Positions 50,950 to 62,040 of a DNA stretch of 64,000 nt are shown here, piece by piece. Source of the DNA: Vibrio aquaticus (GTDB lineage: Bacteria > Pseudomonadota > Gammaproteobacteria > Enterobacterales > Vibrionaceae); contig NZ_RXZH01000012.1 of assembly GCF_003970385.1 (NCBI RefSeq), forward strand, positions 1 to 64,000, read 5' to 3'. Positions within the stretch are counted from its first letter, which is position 1; the number at the start of each line of letters is the position of its first letter. The notes beneath the pieces were generated by a model. The model was not told where the DNA came from, made no database searches, and saw only the letters and a list, made by a program, of their open reading frames with translations. Both the position numbers and the translations under genes were made by a program.

Positions 50950-52569
50950 ATGGATTCTCAACGTAATATCCTGTTAATCGCGCTAGCACTGGTTTCTTTC
51001 CTATTGTTCCAACAATGGCAAGTTGCAAAGAACCCTACGCCTCAGCCGGTTGAGCAGGCTCAATCAAGCAGCACTTTACCTGCCCCATCATTTGCCGATG
51101 AGCTAGACCCTGCGCCAGCGCAGCAAGCTTCAGCAAAAACTATTACCGTGACAACTGATGTATTGACTCTGTCGATTGATACGGTTGGTGGTGATGTTAT
51201 TCACGCAGATCTTAACGAGTACTCTAACGAGCTTGATTCTGCTGACCCATTTGTTCTACTTAAAAACGAACCAGGTCACCAGTTTATTGCTCAAAGTGGT
51301 CTAGTCGGCCCACAAGGTATCGACCTAAGCAGCACCAATCGTCCAGCTTACGCGGTCAGCGCTGACAGCTTCACTCTTGCTGAAGGCCAAGACGAACTTC
51401 GCGTTCCAATGACATTCTCAGCGAACGGTCTTGAGTACACAAAGACATTCGTGATGAAACGTGGCAGCTACGCGCTTGACGTTGAATACGACATCGTAAA
51501 CAAATCCGGCAACAACGCGACATTTGGTATGTACGCTCACCTTCGTCAAAACCTTCTTGACGCTGGTGGTAGCATCACAATGCCAACATACCGCGGTGGT
51601 GCTTACTCAACTGAAGATACTCGTTACAAGAAGTACAGCTTCGAAGACATGCAAGATCGTAACCTGTCTCTAAACCTGGCTAACGGCCAAGGTTGGGCAG
51701 CAATGATCCAGCACTACTTTGCTTCTGCATGGATCCCTCGTAATGAGCCAGGTGCTAACGTTTACACTCGCGTGATCGGCAACCTAGGTGATATTGGTGT
51801 TCGTATGCCAAATAAAACCATTGCTGACGGCGACAATGCAAAATTCCAAGCAACACTTTGGGTTGGTCCTAAACTGCAAGACCAAATGGCTGAAGTGGCA
51901 CCAAACCTAGATCTCGTAGTCGACTACGGTTGGTTATGGTTTATCGCAAAACCACTGCATACACTACTGTCATTTATCCAAAGCTTTGTGGGTAACTGGG
52001 GTGTGGCAATCATCTGTTTGACCTTCATTGTTCGTGGTGCAATGTACCCACTGACAAAAGCGCAATACACGTCTATGGCGAAGATGCGTATGCTGCAGCC
52101 AAAACTGCAAGCAATGCGTGAGCGTATCGGTGATGACCGTCAGCGTATGAGCCAAGAGATGATGGAGCTGTACAAGAAAGAGAAAGTGAACCCATTAGGT
52201 GGCTGTCTTCCTCTTATCCTACAGATGCCTATCTTCATCGCACTGTACTGGGCATTGATGGAGTCGGTTGAGCTGCGTCATTCACCATTCTTTGGTTGGA
52301 TTCACGACCTTTCAGCGCAAGACCCTTACTACATCTTGCCACTACTGATGGGTGCTTCAATGTTCCTAATCCAGAAGATGAGCCCAACGACTGTAACGGA
52401 TCCAATGCAGCAGAAGATCATGACCTTTATGCCGGTTATGTTTACTTTCTTCTTCCTGTTCTTCCCATCAGGTCTGGTTCTTTACTGGCTAGTATCGAAC
52501 ATAGTAACACTGATTCAACAGTCGCTTATCTACAAAGCGCTGGAGAAAAAAGGCTTACACTCTAAGTAA
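50950..52569 (+). CDS. yidC: membrane protein insertase YidC
   Basis: YidC inserts proteins into the inner membrane alone or with SecYEG. The 539-residue protein has an N-terminal anchor ([19 protein letters not shown]), a large periplasmic P1 domain (about residues 55-335) and five C-terminal transmembrane helices. The conserved arginine of the hydrophilic groove lies in [16 protein letters not shown], and the C1 coiled-coil is [22 protein letters not shown]. Confidence 0.97.
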   Translation: MDSQRNILLIALALVSFLLFQQWQVAKNPTPQPVEQAQSSSTLPAPSFADELDPAPAQQASAKTITVTTDVLTLSIDTVGGDVIHADLNEYSNELDSADPFVLLKNEPGHQFIAQSGLVGPQGIDLSSTNRPAYAVSADSFTLAEGQDELRVPMTFSANGLEYTKTFVMKRGSYALDVEYDIVNKSGNNATFGMYAHLRQNLLDAGGSITMPTYRGGAYSTEDTRYKKYSFEDMQDRNLSLNLANGQGWAAMIQHYFASAWIPRNEPGANVYTRVIGNLGDIGVRMPNKTIADGDNAKFQATLWVGPKLQDQMAEVAPNLDLVVDYGWLWFIAKPLHTLLSFIQSFVGNWGVAIICLTFIVRGAMYPLTKAQYTSMAKMRMLQPKLQAMRERIGDDRQRMSQEMMELYKKEKVNPLGGCLPLILQMPIFIALYWALMESVELRHSPFFGWIHDLSAQDPYYILPLLMGASMFLIQKMSPTTVTDPMQQKIMTFMPVMFTFFFLFFPSGLVLYWLVSNIVTLIQQSLIYKALEKKGLHSK

Positions 52570-52589
52570 CCTTTAAGTGGAAATAGCAA

Positions 52590-52618
52590 GAAAGGCGGCC
52601 AAAAGGTCGCCTTTTTTA
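52590..52618 (+). terminator. terminator after yidC
   Basis: AAAGGCGGCC-AAAA-GGTCGCCTTTTTT, a GC-rich stem with a G-T wobble and a long T-tract. Confidence 0.92.
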
Positions 52619-52689
52619 TTTGAGCTGATTACAATTCAACACATTACTTATTTGCCACTGTATGGCACCTAAAATAGACAGGCACAACT

Positions 52690-54051
52690 ATGACAACTGA
52701 TACCATTGTTGCACAGGCAACCGCCCCTGGGCGTGGTGGCGTAGGTATTATCCGCGTATCTGGCCCATTAGCAGCAAACGTCGCACTCGAAGTAACAGGC
52801 AAAGCATTGCGCCCTCGTTACGCCGAATATCTGCCGTTTACCGCTGAAAATGGGAGCCAAATTGACCAAGGTATCGCGCTTTACTTCCCAAACCCACATT
52901 CATTCACGGGTGAAGATGTCCTAGAACTGCAAGGCCATGGCGGCCCAGTTGTGATGGATATGCTTATCAAACGAATTTTGAGTATTCCAGGGGTTCGTAC
53001 AGCACGTCCTGGTGAATTCTCGGAACGTGCGTTCCTCAATGATAAGCTTGATTTAGCCCAGGCAGAAGCCATTGCCGACCTGATCGATGCAAGTTCAGAA
53101 GAAGCGGCTAAATCGGCACTACAATCGCTGCAGGGTGCCTTCTCAGGGCGCATCAACACCTTAGTCGAATCGCTGATTCATCTCCGTATTTATGTCGAGG
53201 CCGCTATCGACTTCCCAGAAGAAGAGATCGACTTTCTAGCCGATGGCAAAGTCGCGGCGGATCTACAAACCATCATTGATAACCTTGCGGCTGTCCGACA
53301 AGAAGCGAATCAAGGTGCGATTATGCGCGAAGGCATGAAAGTCGTCATTGCTGGCCGCCCAAATGCGGGTAAATCGAGCCTACTTAATGCACTTTCAGGT
53401 AAAGAGTCAGCGATTGTGACCGACATTGCCGGTACGACTCGAGATGTCTTGCGTGAACATATCCATATCGATGGTATGCCACTGCACATTATTGATACCG
53501 CAGGTCTGCGCGATGCATCTGATGAAGTTGAAAAGATTGGTATTGAGCGCGCTTGGGACGAAATAGCTCAAGCCGACCGAGTACTGTTTATGGTGGATGG
53601 CACCACAACAGATGCGACAGACCCAATCGAAATCTGGCCCGACTTCGTTGATCGTCTGCCAAACAATATCGGCATGACAGTGATCCGCAACAAAGCCGAT
53701 CAAACCGGTGAAGATCTCGGCATCTGTCACGTTAATGATCCAACGTTAATTCGTCTGTCGGCAAAAACAGGAGAAGGGGTAGAATCACTGCGCACACACC
53801 TAAAAGAGTGCATGGGTTTTGCCGGAGGTAATGAAGGTGGTTTCATGGCCCGCCGTCGCCACTTAGAAGCACTGGAACGCGCTGCAGAACACCTTGATAT
53901 AGGCCAACAGCAGCTGGAAGGCTATATGGCAGGTGAGATTCTGGCAGAAGAGCTCAGAATTGCTCAGCAGCATTTAAGTGAAATTACCGGTGAGTTTAGC
54001 TCTGATGACTTACTCGGACGCATCTTCTCTTCTTTCTGTATCGGAAAATAA
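52690..54051 (+). CDS. mnmE: tRNA modification GTPase MnmE (TrmE)
   Basis: MnmE, with MnmG, adds the cmnm5 group at U34 of certain tRNAs. The 453-residue protein has an N-terminal tetrahydrofolate-binding domain, a helical domain, and an inserted G domain: G1 GRPNAGKSS (about 223-231), G2 TTRD, G3 DTAG, G4 NKAD. The essential C-terminal CIGK is present. Its partner mnmG lies just across mioC and oriC. Confidence 0.97.
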   Translation: MTTDTIVAQATAPGRGGVGIIRVSGPLAANVALEVTGKALRPRYAEYLPFTAENGSQIDQGIALYFPNPHSFTGEDVLELQGHGGPVVMDMLIKRILSIPGVRTARPGEFSERAFLNDKLDLAQAEAIADLIDASSEEAAKSALQSLQGAFSGRINTLVESLIHLRIYVEAAIDFPEEEIDFLADGKVAADLQTIIDNLAAVRQEANQGAIMREGMKVVIAGRPNAGKSSLLNALSGKESAIVTDIAGTTRDVLREHIHIDGMPLHIIDTAGLRDASDEVEKIGIERAWDEIAQADRVLFMVDGTTTDATDPIEIWPDFVDRLPNNIGMTVIRNKADQTGEDLGICHVNDPTLIRLSAKTGEGVESLRTHLKECMGFAGGNEGGFMARRRHLEALERAAEHLDIGQQQLEGYMAGEILAEELRIAQQHLSEITGEFSSDDLLGRIFSSFCIGK

Positions 54052-54055
54052 CCTC

Positions 54056-54085
54056 TAGCGCGACCCTTTGGTCGCGCTTTTTCAT
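54056..54085 (+). terminator. terminator after mnmE
   Basis: AGCGCGACC-CTTT-GGTCGCGCT followed by TTTTC. It lies 5 bp after the mnmE stop and 17 bp before mioC. Confidence 0.9.
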
Positions 54086-54101
54086 TTGAAAAGGAAATGG
54101 A

Positions 54102-54542
54102 ATGATCCACATCATTACAGGTAGCACGCTCGGTAGCGCTGAATATGTCGGTGATCACTTGAGTGATCTATTGGTTGAAAAAGGGCTCACAACGACCATC
54201 CACAACCAACCTAATCTCGATGACATCACCCAGGAAGGCATTTGGCTGATCGTCACATCAACCCATGGAGCGGGAGAATACCCAGATAATATTCAGCCTT
54301 TCATCCAATCTCTTCAGACAACCCCGCCTCGTATGAGCGATGTAAAGTACGCGACAATAGCGATCGGTGATTCAAGTTATGACACCTTCTGCGCTGCTGG
54401 ACAACACGCACATGAGTTACTCACTGACATCGGCGCAACCCCACTTGCAGACTGCTTTACTATCGATGTTCTCAGTCATGATGTACCAGAAGATGCCGCT
54501 GAAACGTGGCTAAACGATCATATCGAGCTATTTAAAGCGTAA
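54102..54542 (+). CDS. mioC: MioC flavodoxin-like protein
   Basis: A 146-residue FMN-binding flavodoxin; E. coli MioC supports biotin synthase and its transcription runs into oriC. The phosphate loop [11 protein letters not shown] and the ring-contacting [12 protein letters not shown] and GDSSYDTFC are visible. It is transcribed toward oriC, as in E. coli, so reading through could affect initiation. Confidence 0.94.
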   Translation: MIHIITGSTLGSAEYVGDHLSDLLVEKGLTTTIHNQPNLDDITQEGIWLIVTSTHGAGEYPDNIQPFIQSLQTTPPRMSDVKYATIAIGDSSYDTFCAAGQHAHELLTDIGATPLADCFTIDVLSHDVPEDAAETWLNDHIELFKA

Positions 54543-54544
54543 TT

Positions 54545-54910
54545 TTAGTGGTCGTAGATACGGCCACTTCATCCCAAATCCCCCCATTGTGAATAACTCT
54601 ATCAACGAAACCACAAACTGTTTGCTGATAATTTAACCAATCCATCTGTGGATAACATACTATTTTTCCGGTGGTTAACCTATAGTTATCCCAATAACAA
54701 CTTTGATCCTTTTTAACCCCTGTGTATAAGTAGCCATTTTGATCCCAGGTAATCCTCGATCAGATCAAAGCAAGATCACATGATATGATCCATAAAAGAT
54801 CCATGATCTTGTTGATCATTTTCCACTTATCCACAGAAACGGTCGATCTTAATAATAGATCTAATAAAAGATCATATATATAGATCTTATATATATAAGA
54901 GTTTCTCTCT
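54545..54910. other. oriC: chromosomal replication origin oriC (chromosome I)
   Basis: The spacer between mioC and mnmG has the build of an E. coli-type origin. DnaA boxes: TTATCCACA at 54827-54835, its reverse at 54647-54655, TTATACACA reversed at 54721-54729, TTATTCACA reversed at 54588-54596, and the weak TTATCCCAA at 54686-54694. Thirteen GATC sites lie in about 54704-54886 for Dam/SeqA control. An AT-rich unwinding region with GATCT repeats and alternating TA runs (54846-54910) sits on the mnmG side. Confidence 0.96.
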
Positions 54911-54933
54911 TTAAATGAAAAAAGCCAAAACCA

Positions 54934-54962
54934 TTTTCTCTCTTCGTGAAAGAGGGTAGAAT
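54934..54962 (+). promoter_or_regulatory. weak mnmG promoter candidate
   Basis: TTTTCT (54934-54939) and TAGAAT (54957-54962) are 17 bp apart, just outside the unwinding region. The -35 is poor. A hairpin CTCTCTT-CGTG-AAAGAG overlaps the spacer. Confidence 0.4.
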
Positions 54963-55011
54963 AACGCTCTTTTATCTATCCAACTCTCTCTTGAATACCT
55001 GAGGTCGGTTC

Positions 55012-56907
55012 ATGCTTTATCACGAAAAATTTGACGTCATTGTTGTCGGTGGCGGTCACGCAGGAACGGAAGCCGCACTCGCATCAGCTCGTACAGGGCA
55101 AAACACGCTTTTGCTTACTCACAACATTGACACTTTAGGTCAAATGTCTTGTAACCCTGCCATTGGTGGTATCGGCAAAGGACATTTGGTGAAAGAAGTT
55201 GATGCTATGGGTGGATTAATGGCACAAGCCATCGATCATTCTGGTATTCAGTTTAGAACGTTAAATGCATCAAAAGGCCCAGCGGTTCGTGCGACACGAG
55301 CACAAGCTGACCGTGCGCTTTACAAAGCCTACGTCCGTAAAGCATTAGAAAACACACCAAACCTGACGCTATTCCAACAATCTGTTGATGATTTGATCGT
55401 TGAAAACGATCGCGTCACCGGTGTAGTAACTCAAATGGGTCTGCGTTTTCAAGCTAAAGCAGTCGTCTTAACGGTAGGTACATTCCTTGGTGGTAAAATC
55501 CACATCGGCATGGAAAGTTCTTCTGGCGGTCGAGCTGGGGATCCTCCTTCGATCGCTCTAGCGGATCGTTTACGTGATTTGCCATTTAGAGTCGATCGTC
55601 TTAAAACGGGTACTCCTCCTCGCATTGACGCTCGTAGCGTCGATTTTTCAGAGTTGGAAGTTCAGCATGGCGATAACCCGGCACCGGTGTTCTCTTTCAT
55701 GGGTAAGCGCGAACATCATCCGCGTCAGATCCCATGCTTTATCACGCACACCAATGAGCAAACGCATGATGTGATTCGAAATAACCTCGATCGTAGCCCA
55801 ATGTATGCTGGCGTGATTGAGGGCATCGGTCCACGCTACTGCCCATCGATCGAAGATAAAGTGATGCGTTTTGCTGATAAGAACAGCCACCAGATCTTTA
55901 TTGAGCCAGAAGGTTTAGATACTCACGAACTTTACCCTAATGGTATTTCCACCAGCTTGCCGTTTGATGTACAGGTGCAGATCGTTCGTTCGATGAAGGG
56001 TTTTGAAAACGCGCATATCGTCCGTCCGGGCTACGCTATCGAATACGATTTCTTCGACCCTCGCGATTTGAAGCACACTTATGAAACTAAGTTTATTAGT
56101 GGCTTGTTCTTTGCCGGTCAAATTAACGGCACAACTGGCTATGAAGAAGCCGCGGCGCAGGGGTTGATGGCCGGTCTGAATGCTAGCCTGCACAGCCAAG
56201 ACAAAGAAGGCTGGAGCCCTCGTCGTGACCAAGCTTACATGGGGGTTCTGATTGATGATCTCTCAACCATGGGAACGAAAGAGCCGTACCGAATGTTTAC
56301 CTCACGCGCGGAATACCGTCTGTTGCTTCGTGAAGACAATGCGGATTTACGTTTAACAGAAAAAGCACGTGATTTGGGCTTGATTGATGACGCTCGTTGG
56401 GCACGCTTCAACGAGAAAGTGGAAAATATGACCACTGAACGTCAACGCTTAGCTGAAACTTGGATGAATCCAAAATCAGAAGGTGTTGCTGCACTCAATG
56501 AGCTACTTAAATCACCAATGACGCGAGAAGCGAGTGGTGAGGATCTTCTCCGCCGTCCTGAGATGACTTACGATCAGTTAACTCAGCTAGATGCATTTGC
56601 GCCTGCAATGGACGATCTTCAAGCGGCTGAGCAGGTTGAAATTCAAGTAAAATACGAAGGTTACATCAAGCGACAGCAAGATGAGATTGAAAAGTCTCTT
56701 CGCCATGAGAATACCAAGCTGCCTGTTGATCTTGATTACTCTAAGGTGAGTGGCCTGTCTAATGAAGTCGTGGCGAAACTTTCAGATGCGAAGCCTGAGT
56801 CGATCGGTATTGCTTCACGCATTTCAGGTATCACGCCTGCTGCAATTTCAATTCTTTTGGTTCATTTGAAGAAACACGGCATGCTTAAAAAAGGCGAGGA
56901 AGAATAA
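55012..56907 (+). CDS. mnmG: tRNA U34 carboxymethylaminomethyl enzyme MnmG (GidA)
   Basis: MnmG is the FAD-dependent partner of MnmE in wobble-uridine modification. The 631-residue protein shows FAD motif [19 protein letters not shown] (about 11-29), [22 protein letters not shown], the second motif [13 protein letters not shown], and the C-terminal helical MnmE-binding part. GAGGT precedes the ATG. Transcription runs away from oriC. The stop shares one base with the rsmG start. Confidence 0.97.
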   Translation: MLYHEKFDVIVVGGGHAGTEAALASARTGQNTLLLTHNIDTLGQMSCNPAIGGIGKGHLVKEVDAMGGLMAQAIDHSGIQFRTLNASKGPAVRATRAQADRALYKAYVRKALENTPNLTLFQQSVDDLIVENDRVTGVVTQMGLRFQAKAVVLTVGTFLGGKIHIGMESSSGGRAGDPPSIALADRLRDLPFRVDRLKTGTPPRIDARSVDFSELEVQHGDNPAPVFSFMGKREHHPRQIPCFITHTNEQTHDVIRNNLDRSPMYAGVIEGIGPRYCPSIEDKVMRFADKNSHQIFIEPEGLDTHELYPNGISTSLPFDVQVQIVRSMKGFENAHIVRPGYAIEYDFFDPRDLKHTYETKFISGLFFAGQINGTTGYEEAAAQGLMAGLNASLHSQDKEGWSPRRDQAYMGVLIDDLSTMGTKEPYRMFTSRAEYRLLLREDNADLRLTEKARDLGLIDDARWARFNEKVENMTTERQRLAETWMNPKSEGVAALNELLKSPMTREASGEDLLRRPEMTYDQLTQLDAFAPAMDDLQAAEQVEIQVKYEGYIKRQQDEIEKSLRHENTKLPVDLDYSKVSGLSNEVVAKLSDAKPESIGIASRISGITPAAISILLVHLKKHGMLKKGEEE

Positions 56908-57539
56908 TGTCTCAGCTACGCTCTCAACTTGATGCACTTATAGCACAGACCGATTTAGACGTATCAGAACAGCAGCGCGAACAGTTGGTTGGCTACGTTG
57001 CTATGCTCGACAAGTGGAATAAAGCGTATAACCTAACGTCGGTTCGTGACCCTCAAGAGATGCTGGTCAAACACATCATGGATAGCATCATTGTTAGCAC
57101 TCACTTACAAGGTGAGCGCTTCATTGATGTGGGCACTGGCCCTGGTTTGCCAGGGATTCCATTAGCAATAATGAATCCAGGTAAGCAGTTTTTCCTACTC
57201 GATAGCTTAGGCAAACGCATTCGCTTCATTAAGCAAGTTCTGCATGAACTTAAGATTGAGAATGTGACGCCGATTCAAAGTCGAGTCGAAGAGTATCAAC
57301 CTGAAGATAAGTTTGATGGTGTACTGAGCCGAGCGTTCGCATCCATTACGGATATGGTTGAATGGTGTCACCATTTACCAAAAGCTCAAACCGGCTGTTT
57401 CTTAGCACTGAAAGGTCAATTACCACAGAGTGAGATTGAACAATTACCTGAGTGGTGTTCTGTGACTGATGTCAAAGCTTTGAAAGTTCCTCAATTGGAA
57501 GGTGAGCGTCATCTAGTAATCTTATCGCGCAAGGAATAA
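56907..57539 (+). CDS. rsmG: 16S rRNA m7G527 methyltransferase RsmG (GidB)
   Basis: RsmG methylates G527 of 16S rRNA; its loss gives low-level streptomycin resistance. The 210-residue protein has SAM motif [19 protein letters not shown] (about 71-88) and a LSRAFASI block. It follows mnmG by a 1-nt overlap (TAATG), so translation is coupled; parA follows after 14 nt. Confidence 0.96.
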   Translation: MSQLRSQLDALIAQTDLDVSEQQREQLVGYVAMLDKWNKAYNLTSVRDPQEMLVKHIMDSIIVSTHLQGERFIDVGTGPGLPGIPLAIMNPGKQFFLLDSLGKRIRFIKQVLHELKIENVTPIQSRVEEYQPEDKFDGVLSRAFASITDMVEWCHHLPKAQTGCFLALKGQLPQSEIEQLPEWCSVTDVKALKVPQLEGERHLVILSRKE

Positions 57540-57553
57540 TAGCGAGGTCCATC

Positions 57554-58327
57554 GTGGGAAAAATCGTAGCAATTGCCAATCAGAAAGGCGGGGTTGGTAA
57601 AACAACAACATGTATCAACTTAGCCGCATCTATGGCAGCGACTAAGCGCAAGGTCTTGGTGATTGATCTCGATCCACAAGGAAACGCAACCATGGCCAGT
57701 GGTGTTGACAAATATCAGGTCGAGGCGAGTGCTTATGAGCTGTTGGTTGAAGATGTTCCTTTTGAGGACGTGGTATGCCGAAAAACATCAGGCCACTATG
57801 ATCTGATTGCGGCTAACGGCGATGTGACTGCTGCAGAAATTAAGCTGATGGAAGTGTTTGCTCGAGAAGTTCGTCTCAAGCATGCGCTGGCGTCAGTTCG
57901 CGATAACTATGATTTCATCTTTATTGATTGTCCTCCCTCTCTAAACCTTCTTACAATCAACGCTATGGCTGCGGCCGATTCCGTTTTGGTTCCTATGCAG
58001 TGTGAGTATTTCGCACTAGAAGGTTTAACTGCGCTTATGGATACGATCAGCAAGCTCGCTGCTGTTGTTAACGAAAATCTAAAAATCGAAGGTCTACTGC
58101 GTACCATGTATGACCCTCGCAACAGACTGTCTAATGAAGTATCTGACCAATTGAAAAAACACTTTGGCAACAAGGTGTACCGCACTGTTATTCCACGCAA
58201 TGTACGCTTAGCTGAAGCGCCAAGTCATGGTAAGCCTGCAATGTACTATGACAAGTACTCGACAGGCGCTAAAGCGTACTTAGCACTCGCTGGCGAAATG
58301 CTTCGCCGTGAAGAAGTCCCTGCATAA
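57554..58327 (+). CDS. parA: chromosome-partitioning ATPase ParA (Soj), chromosome I type
   Basis: ParA1 forms a DNA-bound gradient that pulls ParB-parS complexes of the origin to the poles. The 257-residue protein has the deviant Walker A KGGVGKTTTCIN (about 11-22), IDLDPQGNATMASG and FIDCPPSLN. The start is GTG, 6 nt after GAGG. It is co-directional with parB, 24 nt downstream. Confidence 0.96.
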   Translation: MGKIVAIANQKGGVGKTTTCINLAASMAATKRKVLVIDLDPQGNATMASGVDKYQVEASAYELLVEDVPFEDVVCRKTSGHYDLIAANGDVTAAEIKLMEVFAREVRLKHALASVRDNYDFIFIDCPPSLNLLTINAMAAADSVLVPMQCEYFALEGLTALMDTISKLAAVVNENLKIEGLLRTMYDPRNRLSNEVSDQLKKHFGNKVYRTVIPRNVRLAEAPSHGKPAMYYDKYSTGAKAYLALAGEMLRREEVPA

Positions 58328-58351
58328 CGACGATCAAAGGAATTTTGTCTC

Positions 58352-59233
58352 ATGTCTAAACGTGGTTTAGGTAAAGGGCTTGATGCTCTGCTTTCTACCA
58401 GTTCTCTTGCACGCGAAAAGCAGCAAAATGCTCTACACAGCCAAGAGCTTTCATCAGACGGTAGCTTAACCGAGCTTAACATCAATGCTCTAAAGCCAGG
58501 GGTATATCAGCCTCGTAAAGATATTGAACCTGAAGCTCTGGAAGAGCTGGCTGCATCGATTGAATCGCAAGGTATTATTCAACCGATTGTGGTTCGCCAA
58601 GTGGAACACGATAAGTTTGAAATTATTGCTGGTGAACGTCGCTGGCGTGCGGCTCGTAAAGCGGGCTTAAAGCAAGTGCCATGTGTAGTGAAAAATGTTG
58701 AAGATCGCGCAGCGATCGCGATGGCATTGATCGAGAACATTCAGCGTGAAGATCTTAATGTGATCGAAGAAGCGCAGGCGTTGGATCGTTTGCAGACAGA
58801 GTTCAGTTTGACCCACCAGCAAGTCGCTGAGGTGATCGGTAAATCTCGTACAACGGTGAGTAACCTGCTGCGTTTGAATCAGCTTGAAGACAGTGTTAAA
58901 GCATTGGTGTCTGACAAGCAGATAGAAATGGGACACGCTCGTGCCTTGCTTGCGCTTCAAGGAGGCCAACAAGTTGAAGTTGCGGAGCAAGTCGCTAAAA
59001 AGCAGCTGACCGTTCGTCAAACCGAGCAATTAGTGAAAAAGTGCTTACAGCCTGCGGTTGAAGATAAAAATGAGTCTCAAGACACTGAGATACAAGAATT
59101 GTCACAAAAATTAAGTGCAATGCTTGGGGGTAAAGTTGCTATTGTGCGAAACCCTAGCGGAAAGTCTAAAGTGACGATTAGTCTTGATGAGCCTCACAAA
59201 TTAGAGCTACTGATTGCCAAGCTAGAGAGCTAA
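58352..59233 (+). CDS. parB: chromosome-partitioning protein ParB (Spo0J)
   Basis: ParB binds parS and loads as a CTP-dependent clamp. The 293-residue protein has the N-terminal GLGKGLDALL peptide that stimulates ParA, the CTP-binding boxes QPRKDIEPEALEELA and GERRWRAARKAGL, the helix-turn-helix LTHQQVAEVIGKSRTTVSN (about 148-166) and a C-terminal dimer domain. The target parS is not clearly present in this window. Confidence 0.96.
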   Translation: MSKRGLGKGLDALLSTSSLAREKQQNALHSQELSSDGSLTELNINALKPGVYQPRKDIEPEALEELAASIESQGIIQPIVVRQVEHDKFEIIAGERRWRAARKAGLKQVPCVVKNVEDRAAIAMALIENIQREDLNVIEEAQALDRLQTEFSLTHQQVAEVIGKSRTTVSNLLRLNQLEDSVKALVSDKQIEMGHARALLALQGGQQVEVAEQVAKKQLTVRQTEQLVKKCLQPAVEDKNESQDTEIQELSQKLSAMLGGKVAIVRNPSGKSKVTISLDEPHKLELLIAKLES

Positions 59234-59242
59234 GTGAGATAA

Positions 59243-59256
59243 TTGATCTCAATCAA
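59243..59256. promoter_or_regulatory. perfect FNR-type palindrome upstream of atpI
   Basis: TTGAT-CTCA-ATCAA matches the FNR consensus TTGAT-N4-ATCAA at every fixed position, inside a longer palindrome ATAATTGAT/ATCAATTAT (59239-59260). It lies 10 bp after the parB stop. It could equally be part of an AT-rich hairpin ending parB. Confidence 0.6.
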
Positions 59257-59330
59257 TTATGTAAAAAACGATTTTTTGTGTGAAAGTTGTCGGTTTGTAA
59301 ACAAAATTGTAACTTTTTGCAGGGTTTTAA

Positions 59331-59358
59331 TTGCATTAAGGTGCACTGACCGTATAAT
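59331..59358 (+). promoter_or_regulatory. atp operon promoter
   Basis: TTGCAT (59331-59336) and a perfect TATAAT (59353-59358) are 16 bp apart, about 65 bp before atpI. The FNR-type palindrome is centred about 115 bp upstream of the expected start. Confidence 0.8.
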
Positions 59359-59422
59359 TTTCGCCAATTTCCCAGCACAGAGTGAAGTCGTGCAAAGTGG
59401 ATATTACTAGAGGTACGAATAC

Positions 59423-59812
59423 ATGGTAGCTGCGTTAGCGAGACCAGGACGAGAGCTTGCAAAGCAATTGTTGTTGATCGAGATATGCGCGGTTACGTTA
59501 GTGGCAGCAGGAGTATCGATTGCTGTAAATACTGAATGGGGAGTTTCAGCGCTAATTGGAGGGAGCATTTTTGTTGTCGCCAATGCTGTATTTGCCTTGT
59601 GTGCATTTCTTTTTGTAGGAGCACGTGCTGCGAAAATGGTGGCGGTGTCTTTCTTCACAGGGGAAGCACTAAAGATCCTCATCACAATAGCACTCTTCTC
59701 CGTTGCTTACATGTATACCGAGGTGGAACTCGTTCCCCTCAAACTAACCTATTTGCTGGTATTAGGGATTAATATCTTTGCGCCAGCGCTATTCATTAAC
59801 AACAAAAAATAG
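59423..59812 (+). CDS. atpI: ATP synthase protein I
   Basis: AtpI is a small membrane protein thought to help assemble the c-ring. The 129-residue protein has four hydrophobic segments at about residues 14-34, 39-62, 72-93 and 99-124. It is the first gene of the atp operon, 8 nt before atpB. Weak sequence conservation is normal for this family. Confidence 0.88.
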   Translation: MVAALARPGRELAKQLLLIEICAVTLVAAGVSIAVNTEWGVSALIGGSIFVVANAVFALCAFLFVGARAAKMVAVSFFTGEALKILITIALFSVAYMYTEVELVPLKLTYLLVLGINIFAPALFINNKK

Positions 59813-59817
59813 GATGA

Positions 59818-60633
<816 letters not shown>

Positions 60634-60641
60634 TTTTTTAA

Positions 60642-60935
<294 letters not shown>

Positions 60936-60950
60936 TCATTGCTTTTCATA

Positions 60951-60968
60951 GACAAACATCGGTTTGTC
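60951..60968 (+). promoter_or_regulatory. hairpin between atpE and atpF
   Basis: GACAAAC-ATCG-GTTTGTC is a perfect 7-bp stem with no T-tract. In this position it may protect or separate the highly translated atpE message from the rest of the operon. Confidence 0.5.
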
Positions 60969-61008
60969 ATTGATTAACACTTAGTCCAATTAAAGAGGGG
61001 TAGCTGTT

Positions 61009-61479
61009 GTGAATATGAACGCAACTCTGCTAGGTCAAGCAATCTCATTCGCACTATTTGTGTGGTTCTGCATGAAGTATGTATGGCCGCCAATCATGCA
61101 AGCGATTGAAGAACGTCAGAAGAAAATCGCTGACGGTCTGCACGCTGCTGAGCGCGCTGAGAAAGACTTAAACCTAGCGCAAGCTAACGCTTCTTCTCAA
61201 TTGAAAGAAGCGAAGCGCACAGCAACTGAGGTCATCGAGCAAGCAAACAAGCGTAAAGCTCAAATTCTTGATGAAGCTCGCGAGGAAGCTCAGGCAGAAC
61301 GCCAGAAAATCCTAGCGCAAGCAGAAGCTGAACTTGAAGCAGAACGCAACCGTGCGCGCGATGAACTGCGCAAACAAGTTGCAACTCTGGCTTTAGCTGG
61401 TGCTGAGAAAATCCTTGAGCGTTCTATCGATAAAGATGCGCACAAAGATCTTCTCGACAACATTACTGCAAAACTTTAA
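61009..61479 (+). CDS. atpF: ATP synthase F0 subunit b
   Basis: Subunit b is the peripheral stalk. The 156-residue protein has one N-terminal membrane helix ([20 protein letters not shown]), then a long charged coiled coil (about residues 30-130) that dimerises, and a C-terminal part that binds delta. The start is GTG, with AGAGGGG about 9 nt upstream, matching [10 protein letters not shown] of the family. Confidence 0.95.
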   Translation: MNMNATLLGQAISFALFVWFCMKYVWPPIMQAIEERQKKIADGLHAAERAEKDLNLAQANASSQLKEAKRTATEVIEQANKRKAQILDEAREEAQAERQKILAQAEAELEAERNRARDELRKQVATLALAGAEKILERSIDKDAHKDLLDNITAKL

Positions 61480-61493
61480 GTCTGGGGGCGCAT

Positions 61494-62027
61494 ATGTCGG
61501 ATATGACTACTATCGCACGCCCCTATGCTAAAGCAGCATTCGACTTTGCTGTTGAGAAAGACCAACTAGACCAATGGGGTCAAATGTTGTCTTTCGCAGC
61601 GGAAGTTGCCAATAACGAACAAATTCATGAGCTTCTAACAAGCTCAACCTCTGCTGACAAACTAGCAGAGATATTTGTTGCGGTATGTGGCGAACAAGTT
61701 GATACGTTTGGTCAGAACCTAATTAAGGTGATGGCTGAGAATGGCCGACTACAGGCCCTTCCTGATGTGTGTGCTGAGTTCCTGCTTCTTAAGCAAGAAC
61801 ATGAGAAAGAAATCAGTGTTGAAGTGACTTCAGCAACGGAACTTTCAGAACAGCAAAAAGCAGACATCAGCAGCAAACTTGAAACGCGTCTTGAACGCAA
61901 AGTCCAGCTGAATTGCAGCGTAGATGAGACCCTACTTGGTGGGGTTATTATTAGAGCCGGAGACTTAGTCATCGATAACTCAGCACGTGGCCGTTTAAGC
62001 CGCCTGAGCGATGCATTGCAGTCTTAA
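61494..62027 (+). CDS. atpH: ATP synthase F1 subunit delta
   Basis: Delta links the b dimer to the top of the F1 head. The 177-residue protein has the family N-terminus [14 protein letters not shown] and the C-terminal [20 protein letters not shown]. It lies 14 nt after atpF and 13 nt before atpA. Confidence 0.95.
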   Translation: MSDMTTIARPYAKAAFDFAVEKDQLDQWGQMLSFAAEVANNEQIHELLTSSTSADKLAEIFVAVCGEQVDTFGQNLIKVMAENGRLQALPDVCAEFLLLKQEHEKEISVEVTSATELSEQQKADISSKLETRLERKVQLNCSVDETLLGGVIIRAGDLVIDNSARGRLSRLSDALQS

Positions 62028-62040
62028 TGGGGATTGGAGC

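Noticed and set aside
57540-59422. Canonical parS (TGTTTCACGTGAAACA) next to parAB
   Set aside because: I found no such 16-mer near parAB or elsewhere in the window; only the imperfect recF sequence comes close.
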